Origin: Acidobacteriota bacterium
GTDB lineage: Bacteria; Acidobacteriota; Blastocatellia; Pyrinomonadales; Pyrinomonadaceae
Direction of reading: 5' to 3'
Length of the DNA stretch: 24,460 nucleotides
NCBI GenBank assembly: GCA_024640445.1
Contig: JAHEEZ010000017.1
Location: 1 to 24,460, forward strand
Below, in pieces: positions 12,316 through 20,136 of this stretch. Both the position numbers and the translations under genes were made by a program. The notes beneath the pieces are model-generated. The model made no database searches, had not been told where the DNA came from, and saw nothing but the letters and a program-made list of their open reading frames with translations. Each line of letters begins with the position of its first letter. Position 1 is the first letter of the stretch.

Positions 12316-15030
12316 CTACCGGTCCGCCCCGAGCACTTCCTCAAATCCTTCCCGCACTGCCATTCTCTTCTCGGCCAACTCCTCGAGCATCGCTCCGGCC
12401 GAAGACCTGCCCATTCTTTCCGAGATAACGGATAAGAGATCCCGGTTTGCGAGCGGCACAATCGTTGAACGGCCGACGGCGAGCCGTATGTTGTGGTCCA
12501 ACAAGCTGAGGAATCGATACCCCGAGTCCAACCTGGTATACGTCGCGAAGGAAATTGCATTTCCTTCAAGCAGCCTCTTCAGTGTGACCGCCGTGGAACT
12601 GTCACTACCGCGGTCCATGATCCCGGTGGCGAGCTGAAGATAGCGAATGGCAAAGTAAACGTCCTGAAGTCCGCCCTCGCCGTACTTGATATCGATGATC
12701 TTTCCACTCCGGCCAGCCGATCTCTCGGACTCGAGCCGTTGCCGGATACGCCAGGACTCGAGCTTCAGCTTCGATCTTCCGGTCTCGGCAGCCCGTTTGC
12801 TCAGTTCCGCTCGCACATCTTCATCAAGGTTCTTCGCGAAATCGCCGGGGGAGTATACGGTGCGCGCCTTCGCATACGCGAGCCACTCCCAGATCGCGGA
12901 GCGGTTCTTCAGGTACTCAAGAAGGGCGCCGGTCCCGACCGATGTGGCGCCGTTCTTTCCATCCGGCCGAAGCCTCAGATCGACCCTGTAAAGTGATCCG
13001 TCCCTCGTCATGCTTGAAAGTACAGTAACGAAGACCTCTACCGCTTTTGCGTAGAACTCGCTTCGCGAAATGCCTTTGACGGGAACAGCAAAGTCGTCAT
13101 CATGAACCAGCACCAGGTCAAGGTCCGAATGATAATCCATCCCGCCGCCCCCCAGTTTGCCCAATCCCAGAACTGCCATCGGCAGCACGGCATCGGGCGA
13201 AGCGAAATGGTTTCCTGTCTCGATCTCGGCGATCCTGTGGGCCGCGCGGATCGAAGCCTCCGCCAGGACGGTCTGTTGGCGTTTGGCCTCTTGAAGATCG
13301 AGATTCTTGCAAAGGTCGGCCACGACGATCCGCAAACGGAGCTTCGACCATTTTTGGCGGAGCACCGAGAGCATCGCCGGAAAACTCTTCTCCTCTGCCG
13401 CTGACATGAGCTCGGCATGATGGTCAGGTGGATGAAATTGAGAGCCGCAGTCCGGCAGGGACTCAAGCAGCGCCGGATGTCCGGCGAGCGATTCGATCAG
13501 TGGCGGCGCGTACCTTCGAATTAGCCTGACAACGTCCGCCTTCTCCGCGGCTAACTCGGATCCGGATTCCTCGTCAAGCGACTCCGATGCGGTGCGGGTT
13601 CTCGCGGGCGGGGGCATGGAATCGTGTATTTCGCCTGATTCCCTTTCAACGTACGCGGTATGGTCGAAGAATCGTTTGAACACGCGCGAAACGTTGGCGG
13701 TGTGGCGCCGAAGTTCCTCAATGAACTCCACTGCCGAAGGAAATCCCATCCGGGCGGCGATCATCTCTTGAGGGCCAGGATCGTCAGGCACCAGATGCGT
13801 CTGAAGTCCGTTCTCCATCTGAAGCCGGTGCTCGATCCTGCGAAGAAAGACATAGGATTCGAAGAGTTCGGTGAACTCGCTTTCGCTTATCAGCCTTCGG
13901 TCCGAAAGCCTGGAAAGGCTTATGAGCGTGTGAGGGGCGCGAAGCCAGCGGTCCGTTGCGCCGAACGCCAGCTGAAGCGCCTGGGCTATAAATTCGATCT
14001 CGCGTATTCCGCCAACGCCGAGCTTTACGTCAAAGCCGTTGCTCCGTATCTTCTCCAGATCGATCTTCTGTTTGGACCTAAGCACATTTCCGAGAGCGTT
14101 CTCAACGGTTTCAGTTGACGAAAAGACGAACGGTTCAACCGCGCTGTAAAAGCCCTGGAACACTTCCGGGTCCCCGGCGCTGTTCCGGCTTCGTATCAGG
14201 ACTTGCTTTTCCCAAAGCTGCGCCGAGTCCTTGTAATATGCCGTCGCTTCCCGCAGCGAAACCGCGAGGGATCCTACCCGCCCGTGCGGCCGAAGCCTGT
14301 GGTCTACCCGGTACGCGCCGCCTTCTCCTGACTGGTCGCTGACGACCCTGGATACGAATTCGGCGAGTTTTACGAAGTATTCCTTATTTGAGGTTTGGCC
14401 CTTCCTTCCCTGGCCGGAGGTGCTGCCATCGGCCGAGTAGATGAACATCAGGTCGATGTCTGACGAGTAGTTAAGTTCTTTGGAGCCCAGCTTTCCGAGC
14501 GCGACCACGCAAAAACCGGCTCGTGTCGCTTTGCCGTGCTCGTCGATCTCCAACGGCATTCCGTATCGGTTGTCGAGTTCCTGTTTCGATATCTGAACCG
14601 CGTATTCGAGGACCGCGTCGGCGAGATTTGAGATCTCTTCCGTTATTTCCGCGATCGTAGCCAGGTTTCGTATGTCCTTGAGGAAAATCCTGATCAGTTC
14701 CCGCCGTCGGAAACGGGCAAGCATCACGCCGGGATCGAGGGTGGTATTCGTGAGGGCAAATCTGGCAAGCGATTCCAGAAGAACATCCTTGTCCCTACCA
14801 CTTGGCTGCTGTCGTTCTCTTCCAAGCCAGCGTACATAGTCGGGATGCTGAAGTATCGTTGTCGCAAGCAGAGGGCTGTAGGCAGAAACGCTCAGCACGT
14901 CTGACAGCAGGCTCCTGTCCTTGAGCAGTTTATTTGCTGCTGACGGATACCTTACCGAGAACTCATTGAAGAACCTGAGCGCGCTTTCCGGTTTTGGCAG
15001 GTCTTTTATGAGAGGCTGAATGGTTTCCAT
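12316..15030 (-). CDS. glnE: Glutamine synthetase adenylyltransferase / deadenylylase
   Basis: GlnE controls glutamine synthetase by adding AMP to it (C-terminal half) and removing it by phosphorolysis (N-terminal half), usually under PII control. Both nucleotidyltransferase halves are present in this 904-aa chain. The first is GKLGSKELNYSSDIDL at about 179-194 with YRVDHRLRP at about 240-248. The second is LGLGKLGGGGMDYHSDLDL at about 621-639 with YRVDLRLRPDG after it. Each is followed by a helical GxGG...E/D-F segment (GGIREIEF; GGLQDVYF). The length is close to the usual 930-960 residues. ATG 15030 starts METIQPL; a longer start at 15078 would overlap the divergent pseudouridine synthase. 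No glnA, glnB or glnD is nearby. It is convergent with the small zinc-ribbon gene. Confidence 0.95.
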   Translation of the reverse strand: METIQPLIKDLPKPESALRFFNEFSVRYPSAANKLLKDRSLLSDVLSVSAYSPLLATTILQHPDYVRWLGRERQQPSGRDKDVLLESLARFALTNTTLDPGVMLARFRRRELIRIFLKDIRNLATIAEITEEISNLADAVLEYAVQISKQELDNRYGMPLEIDEHGKATRAGFCVVALGKLGSKELNYSSDIDLMFIYSADGSTSGQGRKGQTSNKEYFVKLAEFVSRVVSDQSGEGGAYRVDHRLRPHGRVGSLAVSLREATAYYKDSAQLWEKQVLIRSRNSAGDPEVFQGFYSAVEPFVFSSTETVENALGNVLRSKQKIDLEKIRSNGFDVKLGVGGIREIEFIAQALQLAFGATDRWLRAPHTLISLSRLSDRRLISESEFTELFESYVFLRRIEHRLQMENGLQTHLVPDDPGPQEMIAARMGFPSAVEFIEELRRHTANVSRVFKRFFDHTAYVERESGEIHDSMPPPARTRTASESLDEESGSELAAEKADVVRLIRRYAPPLIESLAGHPALLESLPDCGSQFHPPDHHAELMSAAEEKSFPAMLSVLRQKWSKLRLRIVVADLCKNLDLQEAKRQQTVLAEASIRAAHRIAEIETGNHFASPDAVLPMAVLGLGKLGGGGMDYHSDLDLVLVHDDDFAVPVKGISRSEFYAKAVEVFVTVLSSMTRDGSLYRVDLRLRPDGKNGATSVGTGALLEYLKNRSAIWEWLAYAKARTVYSPGDFAKNLDEDVRAELSKRAAETGRSKLKLESWRIRQRLESERSAGRSGKIIDIKYGEGGLQDVYFAIRYLQLATGIMDRGSDSSTAVTLKRLLEGNAISFATYTRLDSGYRFLSLLDHNIRLAVGRSTIVPLANRDLLSVISERMGRSSAGAMLEELAEKRMAVREGFEEVLGADR

Positions 15031-15071
15031 CTTGGTTAGGCGACGGTTAAATGATAAACCTTTAACTTCAA

Positions 15072-15977
15072 ATGGCAAGATACGAGTTTCCCGTAAATAA
15101 GGCTTTTCACAGGAGGCGTCTGGACGAATTTCTATTCGACAGGTTTCGTTCGCTGAGCAAAGCGTACCTGCGTTCAGTACTTAAAGACGGGGTCTGCGAA
15201 GTAAACGGGATCCCGGCTAATGGTGGTCTGTTAGTGCGCGCGGACGATTTTATAGAGATAGAGGTCGATGGATCGCGAATGACCGGGATGGCGGCGGAGG
15301 ACATACCTCTTGACGTGCTGTATGAGGACGGTTCAGTTCTTGTGATCGACAAGCCGGCCGGTTTGCTCGTACATCCCACTAACTACGAGCGGAAAGGAAC
15401 CGTGCTCAACGCGATGACCCATCACCTCAACCGTGACCGGGAAGAAGGTGACGAGTTCATAAGACCTCATTTGATCCACCGTCTTGACCGTGAAACGTCA
15501 GGTGTTCTCGTCGCCGCGAAAGACCAGAGATCTTCGAGTATCCTGTGTTCGCATTTCAAGCGGGGACTGATCGAGAAACGGTACGCGGCGATCGTATCAG
15601 GAGCCATTGAGCGGGATTCCGGCGAGATCAACCTGCCGATCGGAAGGAATGCGGAGAAGAAGTTGTGGGAGGTCACCCCGGGAGCAAAAGCATCGATAAC
15701 GAGGTACAAGGTGTTGCGCCGGTCTCAGCGATACACGTTGCTTGAACTGGAACCTGTGACTGGGCGCACCAACCAGCTGAGAATTCACTGCGCCGCGATC
15801 GGCCATCCGATCCTGGGCGACGTATCACAGGACGGTGAAGAATTTCGACGGCTTTGCCTCCACGCTTCAAGGACGGTTTTCTGGCATCCGGACGGCGGAA
15901 GAAAGGTCGCGATCGAATCCGAGGCAGATTTTCTGGATGAGTTTGAAGCGCATGCCGACGGCGCCCAGCCCCGTTGA
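15072..15977 (+). CDS. RluA/RluD-family 23S rRNA-type pseudouridine synthase
   Basis: The 301-aa enzyme isomerises uridine to pseudouridine in RNA. Residues 14-65 form an S4-type RNA-binding domain (RRLDEFLFDRF to VNGIPANGG). The catalytic domain holds VIDKPAGLLVHP (91-102), the family motif HRLDRETSG with catalytic Asp D139, KRYAAIVSG, and the C-terminal GRTNQLRIH block. The fold and S4 domain fit RluD or RluC, but the exact target base cannot be told from sequence alone, so I leave out a symbol. It starts 41 bases from the glnE start on the opposite strand, so their promoters must share that short gap. It ends 6 bases before the cyclase stop, tail to tail, without a clear terminator. Confidence 0.93.
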   Translation: MARYEFPVNKAFHRRRLDEFLFDRFRSLSKAYLRSVLKDGVCEVNGIPANGGLLVRADDFIEIEVDGSRMTGMAAEDIPLDVLYEDGSVLVIDKPAGLLVHPTNYERKGTVLNAMTHHLNRDREEGDEFIRPHLIHRLDRETSGVLVAAKDQRSSSILCSHFKRGLIEKRYAAIVSGAIERDSGEINLPIGRNAEKKLWEVTPGAKASITRYKVLRRSQRYTLLELEPVTGRTNQLRIHCAAIGHPILGDVSQDGEEFRRLCLHASRTVFWHPDGGRKVAIESEADFLDEFEAHADGAQPR

Positions 15978-15983
15978 GCCGGA

Positions 15984-16802
15984 TCAATTCCCTTTGCCAA
16001 CCATCGCGATGATTCTTAGAGGCGCACCGCTTCCTCCCTTGATCTTAATCGGAAGCGCGACGATCCTGAATCCTTTTGCCGGAATCTTGTCCAGATTCGC
16101 GACGTTCTCGAACGCCGGAATATCATTCGTCATAAGCGCGACATGGCTTTCAAAAAGGGTTGACTGGCCGCGGTCGATGCTTGCGGTGTCGATCCCTACC
16201 GCGTTGATCTTCCGGTTCTCGATCAGCCATTTCGCTGCCGCCGGATCGAGTCCCGGAAAATGAAGTTCCTTGACCGCCGCTTCGCCGCGGTTCGCCGTTC
16301 CCAGGTATTTCTCCTTGTCGGGATAGAACTTTCCGAAGCCGGTCTGCAGCAGAACGATCGAGTTCTTCGGTATCTCGCCGTTCGCCTTTTCCCAGTCCTG
16401 GAGATCCTGGACCGAAACCAGGTAGTCGCGGTCCTCAGCGGCTTTTGATGAGACGTCGATCTTCACCGCATTCCCGATCAGTTTTTCGAGCGGTATCTGA
16501 TCTACTGTTTGCTTGCCTTCGGCGAAATGGACCGGGGAGTCGATGTGCGTCCCACCGTGTTCCGCTCCCGAATAATTGTAAGCCGAATAGAAGTAACCGT
16601 TGTCGGTCATGCCTTCGGCAACGGTCTCGTGCTTGAACTCTTCGGCAGTCACCCAGTAAACGGTGTCCTTATCGAATGAGTACGACAGGTCGACGATCGT
16701 TTCACCAGTGACCGCGGGCCTATCGGGCGCAGGCGCCTCGGCGCGGCGCTCGCAGCCGGAAACAAGGATCAAAGCGGCAGTCAACAAAACAAGTAGTTTC
16801 AT
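15984..16802 (-). CDS. Cyclase-family (kynurenine formamidase-like) lipoprotein
   Basis: The 272-aa protein belongs to the cyclase/KynB-type metal hydrolases, shown by the metal-binding motif HGGTHIDSP with H82, H86, D88 and H92 (HxGTHxDxPxH). Known members hydrolyse N-formylkynurenine or other amides and lactones. The actual substrate here is unknown and no tryptophan-degradation gene is present. Unlike cytoplasmic KynB, it carries a lipoprotein signal (MKLLVLLTAALILVSGC) with lipobox VSGC, so it should be attached to a membrane outside the cytoplasm. The start at 16802 is fixed by AGGAG about 7 bases upstream; the open frame extends 8 codons further. It is the last gene of a three-gene minus-strand operon, 36 bases after the lipoprotein gene. 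Confidence 0.88.
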   Translation of the reverse strand: MKLLVLLTAALILVSGCERRAEAPAPDRPAVTGETIVDLSYSFDKDTVYWVTAEEFKHETVAEGMTDNGYFYSAYNYSGAEHGGTHIDSPVHFAEGKQTVDQIPLEKLIGNAVKIDVSSKAAEDRDYLVSVQDLQDWEKANGEIPKNSIVLLQTGFGKFYPDKEKYLGTANRGEAAVKELHFPGLDPAAAKWLIENRKINAVGIDTASIDRGQSTLFESHVALMTNDIPAFENVANLDKIPAKGFRIVALPIKIKGGSGAPLRIIAMVGKGN

Positions 16803-16838
16803 TTGAAATCTCCTGAGATTGTCCAAAGTATTTACGAG

Positions 16839-17498
16839 TCACCTTGCCTTCAAACAAGGTTTGTCCGCCGCCTCAAGCGCAAGTTCGCGTGCTCGTTCGT
16901 TGGCATTTCGCATCGGTTTTATCACATCCGTTACGCATATCGAATCCTTTGTGATCTTGGAGGCCGTCAAGTAAGAAGTGACCTTTTCGGTATTCACGGG
17001 ATCCTCGCTCACGTCGTAGCGAATGATGAGCGCGAACGGATCACGCCCGCCGGACTTATTGGTTCGAAAACGCCATTCGGCCTTCTTTCCAACCGAAGAA
17101 AATCCGCTGGAGACGATCTGCGTCAGGTTTAGTTCAAATCGACGGTCTTTCGGTGCGATCACGGTGATCGTCTGCCGCAGATCGCCTTCGGTCACTTCGA
17201 GCTCGTATCCGAACGCGCCTTTGCATCTCTGAACTGACCACCCCTCGTCCTCGTTCAGCTCAGTGGTCTCGCACCTGGAAGCTTCAAGTTCCGTGTAAAC
17301 GGAATCGACCTCTTCCGTTTCGACTCCTTTAGTTGGAGTTGGCGACGGAGCCCCGTTGCTCTGGGTCTGCATGACAGCGCTGTCCGCGGAACGCCCCCCG
17401 ATAACCGCTCCGTTTTCGGCGGTCTCGGGGCCGCCGGAACAGCCGTGAAGAAAGAAGACGACGACGAGCGAGGTCAAACTAGCAGCTGGTAGTTTCAT
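16839..17498 (-). CDS. Lipoprotein of unknown function
   Basis: The 219-aa product has a hydrophobic leader ending in FFLHGCSGG, a plausible lipobox with Cys20, so a membrane-anchored lipoprotein is likely (His at -2 is unusual). A low-complexity Ser/Thr/Pro linker (about 38-65) leads to a folded domain from about 70 (CETTELNEDEGWSVQRCKGAFGYELEVTEG) with two cysteines that could pair, several beta strands and a further Cys pair near the C-terminus (C197-like and C215-like positions). It starts 4 bases after the upstream stop, with AGGAT directly before the ATG, so it is co-translated with the FG-GAP-like gene. I recognise no family. The joint context suggests a shared periplasmic role. Confidence 0.72.
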   Translation of the reverse strand: MKLPAASLTSLVVVFFLHGCSGGPETAENGAVIGGRSADSAVMQTQSNGAPSPTPTKGVETEEVDSVYTELEASRCETTELNEDEGWSVQRCKGAFGYELEVTEGDLRQTITVIAPKDRRFELNLTQIVSSGFSSVGKKAEWRFRTNKSGGRDPFALIIRYDVSEDPVNTEKVTSYLTASKITKDSICVTDVIKPMRNANERARELALEAADKPCLKAR

Positions 17499-17502
17499 AA
17501 TC

Positions 17503-18342
17503 CTATTTGATCGTTACCGTGATCGTTAATTTCTCGTCCTTCTCAGCAAAGCTTCTGATCTCAAATATGTAGTCGCCCGTCTCATTTAGAGTCGCGACAA
17601 GCTGTTTGTCTTCTTCATCCTCATCAGCGTCGCCTTTTACCATTCTGAAACGAATGGTTTCTGAATCGGAAGTTACGGTAAGCGTCTGGCCCTTGGCGGC
17701 GCCTACTATGAAACGGCGGATCCCCGGATCTGCTTCAAGCTCCACCGGGACCTTCGCGGAGAACTCTCCTTTCCGGAACTCGATCCTCTTCGGCGGATAC
17801 AGGTCGCGCTTGTCAGGATCTCCGGTCTCTTCCAAATTGCTGCCCTTCAACTTGTAGCGGCGGGTCACGACCACTTCAGGACAACACGCCCCACCGAACT
17901 CGCCAGGATCATTGGATTCGACAACTAGGACGCCGTCCTTTATCTCTGCTTTGCGAAGGCCTCCATCGGCACGGTCGCCGCCTTCGAGGGTCACCAGCCG
18001 TGCCGGCTTTCCGTCACGCAGAGTGTAAATGTATGCTTCAGTAAAATTCCCGGTTCCTCCTGTATTGCAGACTGAAAGAACCACTGCTTCGTCTTTGCCG
18101 TCTCCATTGAGGTCTCCGTAAGCGATACCGTAAACGCTAAAATATGTTCGGTCGACCCACCCGTCCATCTCCTTTTCTTCCGAAAATTCGCCGTCTTTTA
18201 CCGTGATCCGTACCCCTTCCTCACCGCCGCAGAATTCTGCATCGTAAGTGAAGTTCTTGAAGTCCACAGACTTGATATCGTTTTGGGCGGAAACGCCTGA
18301 GGCGGCAGCCAGCGCGAGGACGGCTATTGTCAGAAATTTCAT
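17503..18342 (-). CDS. Exported FG-GAP-like repeat protein of unknown function
   Basis: The 279-aa protein begins with a signal peptide (MKFLTIAVLALAAASGVSAQ), cut after VSA. Residues 77-88 (DLNGDGKDEAVV) match the calcium-binding loop of FG-GAP/VCBS-type repeats, placed as in proteins that report a counted property of a dataset or ligand. The region 95-150 is a further beta-rich stretch. Residues about 200-279 end in a beta-sandwich-like segment (TGDYIFEIRS, KLTITVTIK). C38, C92, C143 and C144 could form disulfides outside the cell. GGAG at about 7 bases before ATG 18342 decides this start over 18408. It leads the operon with the lipoprotein and cyclase. A TATAAT box on the minus strand at 18400-18405 may be its -10, but there is no matching -35. 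Confidence 0.72.
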   Translation of the reverse strand: MKFLTIAVLALAAASGVSAQNDIKSVDFKNFTYDAEFCGGEEGVRITVKDGEFSEEKEMDGWVDRTYFSVYGIAYGDLNGDGKDEAVVLSVCNTGGTGNFTEAYIYTLRDGKPARLVTLEGGDRADGGLRKAEIKDGVLVVESNDPGEFGGACCPEVVVTRRYKLKGSNLEETGDPDKRDLYPPKRIEFRKGEFSAKVPVELEADPGIRRFIVGAAKGQTLTVTSDSETIRFRMVKGDADEDEEDKQLVATLNETGDYIFEIRSFAEKDEKLTITVTIK

Positions 18343-18407
18343 TTCTCTTTCTCCGTAACATTTTCGGCGGGTTGACCGCCGGAATACTTGTTTGCGCCGA
18401 TTATACA

Positions 18408-18436
18408 AAAAACGGCGGACAATACCCGCCGTTTTT
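18408..18436 (-). terminator. Intrinsic terminator after terC
   Basis: AAAAACGGCGG (18408-18418) and CCGCCGTTTTT (18426-18436) form an 11-bp stem with a 7-base loop. Read on the minus strand it ends in a run of T. It lies 21 bases beyond the TerC stop at 18458. The TATAAT box of the next unit (18400-18405) sits directly behind it. Confidence 0.9.
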
Positions 18437-18457
18437 CGAAATTAATTCGAACGAGTA

Positions 18458-19216
18458 TCACGCCGCTTCGGTCTCCGGCTCTTCGTGATACGGATCGTGA
18501 AGCTCAACCGGTGTCCCCCTTCGGCGGACCCTTATGTTCAGGAACTCGACCAAGACCGAAAATGCCATCGCGAAATAGATGTATCCCTTCGGTATGTGCT
18601 GATGAAGCCCTTCGGTCACGAGAGTGAAGCCGATCAGAAGCAGGAACGCCAGCGCCAGCATCTTTATCGTCGGATGGCGTGACACGAATTCCGCGATCGG
18701 TCCCGCGAAGAACATCATTCCGATGATCGAAACGACAACCGCAGCGATCATTATCCAGACGTTGTCTACCATTCCGATCGCCGTAATGACCGAATCGAGA
18801 GAAAAAACGATGTCCAGGAGCATTATCTGAATGATCACGCTGGTAAACCCCGGGTAGACCTTCTTGGCCTCCGTTCCCGACTCGCCTTCAAGCGATCCGT
18901 GTATCTCGTGCGTGCTCTTGGCGATCAGGAACAGCCCTCCGATCAGAAGAATCAGGTCCCTGCCGGACACATCCCAGCCGTAGACCGTGAAGAACGGCGC
19001 GGTCAGGCCCATGACCCACGTCAGGGAAAAAAGCAAGACCACGCGCATAACAAGCGCCAGACTCAGTCCCAAGAACCGCGCCCTTGGCTGATCGCTTTCA
19101 GGGAGTTTACCCGAAAGGATCGAAATGAAGATAATGTTGTCGATCCCGAGTACGAGCTCGAGGACCGTTAGCGTAAAGAACGCTATCCAGATGTGCGGAT
19201 CAAATAGAAAATCCAT
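18458..19216 (-). CDS. TerC-family integral membrane protein
   Basis: The 252-aa protein has seven or more hydrophobic helices. It carries the TerC family acidic motifs inside helices, LELVLGIDNIIF with D26 and LLDIVFSLDSVITAIG with D135 and D141, which line the proposed metal path. TerC relatives such as Alx and MeeY/MeeF export manganese or help metallate exoenzymes. The role here is inferred from family alone. No yybP-ykoY riboswitch is visible in the 50-base leader, and no tellurite genes surround it. AGGG lies about 10 bases before ATG 19216. The C-terminal 30 residues are charged and acidic. It follows the beta-barrel gene by 51 bases and ends in a good terminator. Confidence 0.93.
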   Translation of the reverse strand: MDFLFDPHIWIAFFTLTVLELVLGIDNIIFISILSGKLPESDQPRARFLGLSLALVMRVVLLFSLTWVMGLTAPFFTVYGWDVSGRDLILLIGGLFLIAKSTHEIHGSLEGESGTEAKKVYPGFTSVIIQIMLLDIVFSLDSVITAIGMVDNVWIMIAAVVVSIIGMMFFAGPIAEFVSRHPTIKMLALAFLLLIGFTLVTEGLHQHIPKGYIYFAMAFSVLVEFLNIRVRRRGTPVELHDPYHEEPETEAA

Positions 19217-19267
19217 CGAAATTGCCCTGTTTTGGTTGCTGCGTATGCCGCAGAGCTGCCGCAGCGG

Positions 19268-20053
19268 TTAGTTGACGCCGAATGCCCAGCCGATCGAGAT
19301 CACTATATTGCCGGTCTTGCTGTTTCCGTTGGCCGCGGTATCCCTCTGAATGCTGAGGAGTCCTCGCGATATCCGGGCGTCGATCTGAAGGTAGTTCTTG
19401 CCAAATGGAATTTCGAACCCACCTCCCCCGGTGAATCCGAAGTTGTTGCTGTTGACATCGTTCTTGATGTCGGTTGTCGCGTCGAACGGGATCGGAGGAA
19501 GCGGATCGCCGTTTGGCGGAAGAAGCACGGGAATCGTCCCGTCCCGGTCAAGATAAAGGGTGCTCGATCCCGCAGTATTCGTTTTTGCGCTCAACAGGCG
19601 GCCGTAATAAGGCCCGCCGTTCACGTAGAATCCGGGCTTATCCCTGTCTCCAAACCGGTATTTTGCGAGAACCGGAAACTCAAGATAATTGAGGACCGCC
19701 TTATTCTCGAAATCTGCATAATAATACGCCCCGCTCGGAAGCGTCGGCAGACCCGGGATCGGTTCGGTGACGGGCTGAATTCCGACGCGCTTTCCGCCTT
19801 GGCCCGCAAAATTAACTTCCGGCTGGATCGAGAATCGGTCGGTTATGCCAATGTCGACGAACCCCCCAAAATTCGGGGCAAGCCGTGATTTGAAGTCGCG
19901 ACTTAGTTCGTTGTCCTGTCCGCCGCTGAGCTGGGGTATGCTAATGCCGCCCTTGAAACCAACGTAGGTCTTCGGTTTGTCCTGTGCAGGAGCAAATGCG
20001 GTGACGGCGGCGATGAGCGTCATCACTCCAAGAAACATTCTCAAGAGAGCCAT
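19268..20053 (-). CDS. Outer-membrane beta-barrel (PorT-like) protein
   Basis: The 261-aa product has a signal peptide (MALLRMFLGVMTLIAAVTAFA) cut near APA-QD. The rest shows alternating hydrophobic strands typical of an eight-stranded outer-membrane barrel: VGFKGGISIPQLS, FGGFVDIGITDRFSIQPEVNF, LNYLEFPVLAKYRFG, GFYVNGGPYYGRLLS, FGFTGGGGFEIPFGKNYLQIDARIS and the final NIVISIGWAFGVN. The block GGxxxxxxFGFxxGxGxE is common in PorT-like proteins. The terminal residue is Asn rather than the usual Phe, which is uncommon. AAGGAGG, 9 bases before ATG 20053, is the best ribosome binding site in the window and decides this start; an upstream open frame to 20362 is spurious. It is probably co-transcribed with terC. 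Its specific job is not known. Confidence 0.85.
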   Translation of the reverse strand: MALLRMFLGVMTLIAAVTAFAPAQDKPKTYVGFKGGISIPQLSGGQDNELSRDFKSRLAPNFGGFVDIGITDRFSIQPEVNFAGQGGKRVGIQPVTEPIPGLPTLPSGAYYYADFENKAVLNYLEFPVLAKYRFGDRDKPGFYVNGGPYYGRLLSAKTNTAGSSTLYLDRDGTIPVLLPPNGDPLPPIPFDATTDIKNDVNSNNFGFTGGGGFEIPFGKNYLQIDARISRGLLSIQRDTAANGNSKTGNIVISIGWAFGVN

Positions 20054-20136
20054 TTGCGGGATCCTCCTTAATGATTTCGGGCCACAGATCAGGAATGTGA
20101 GAAGTCTATCATCAAACCGGCACCGCGAAGGGCCGA

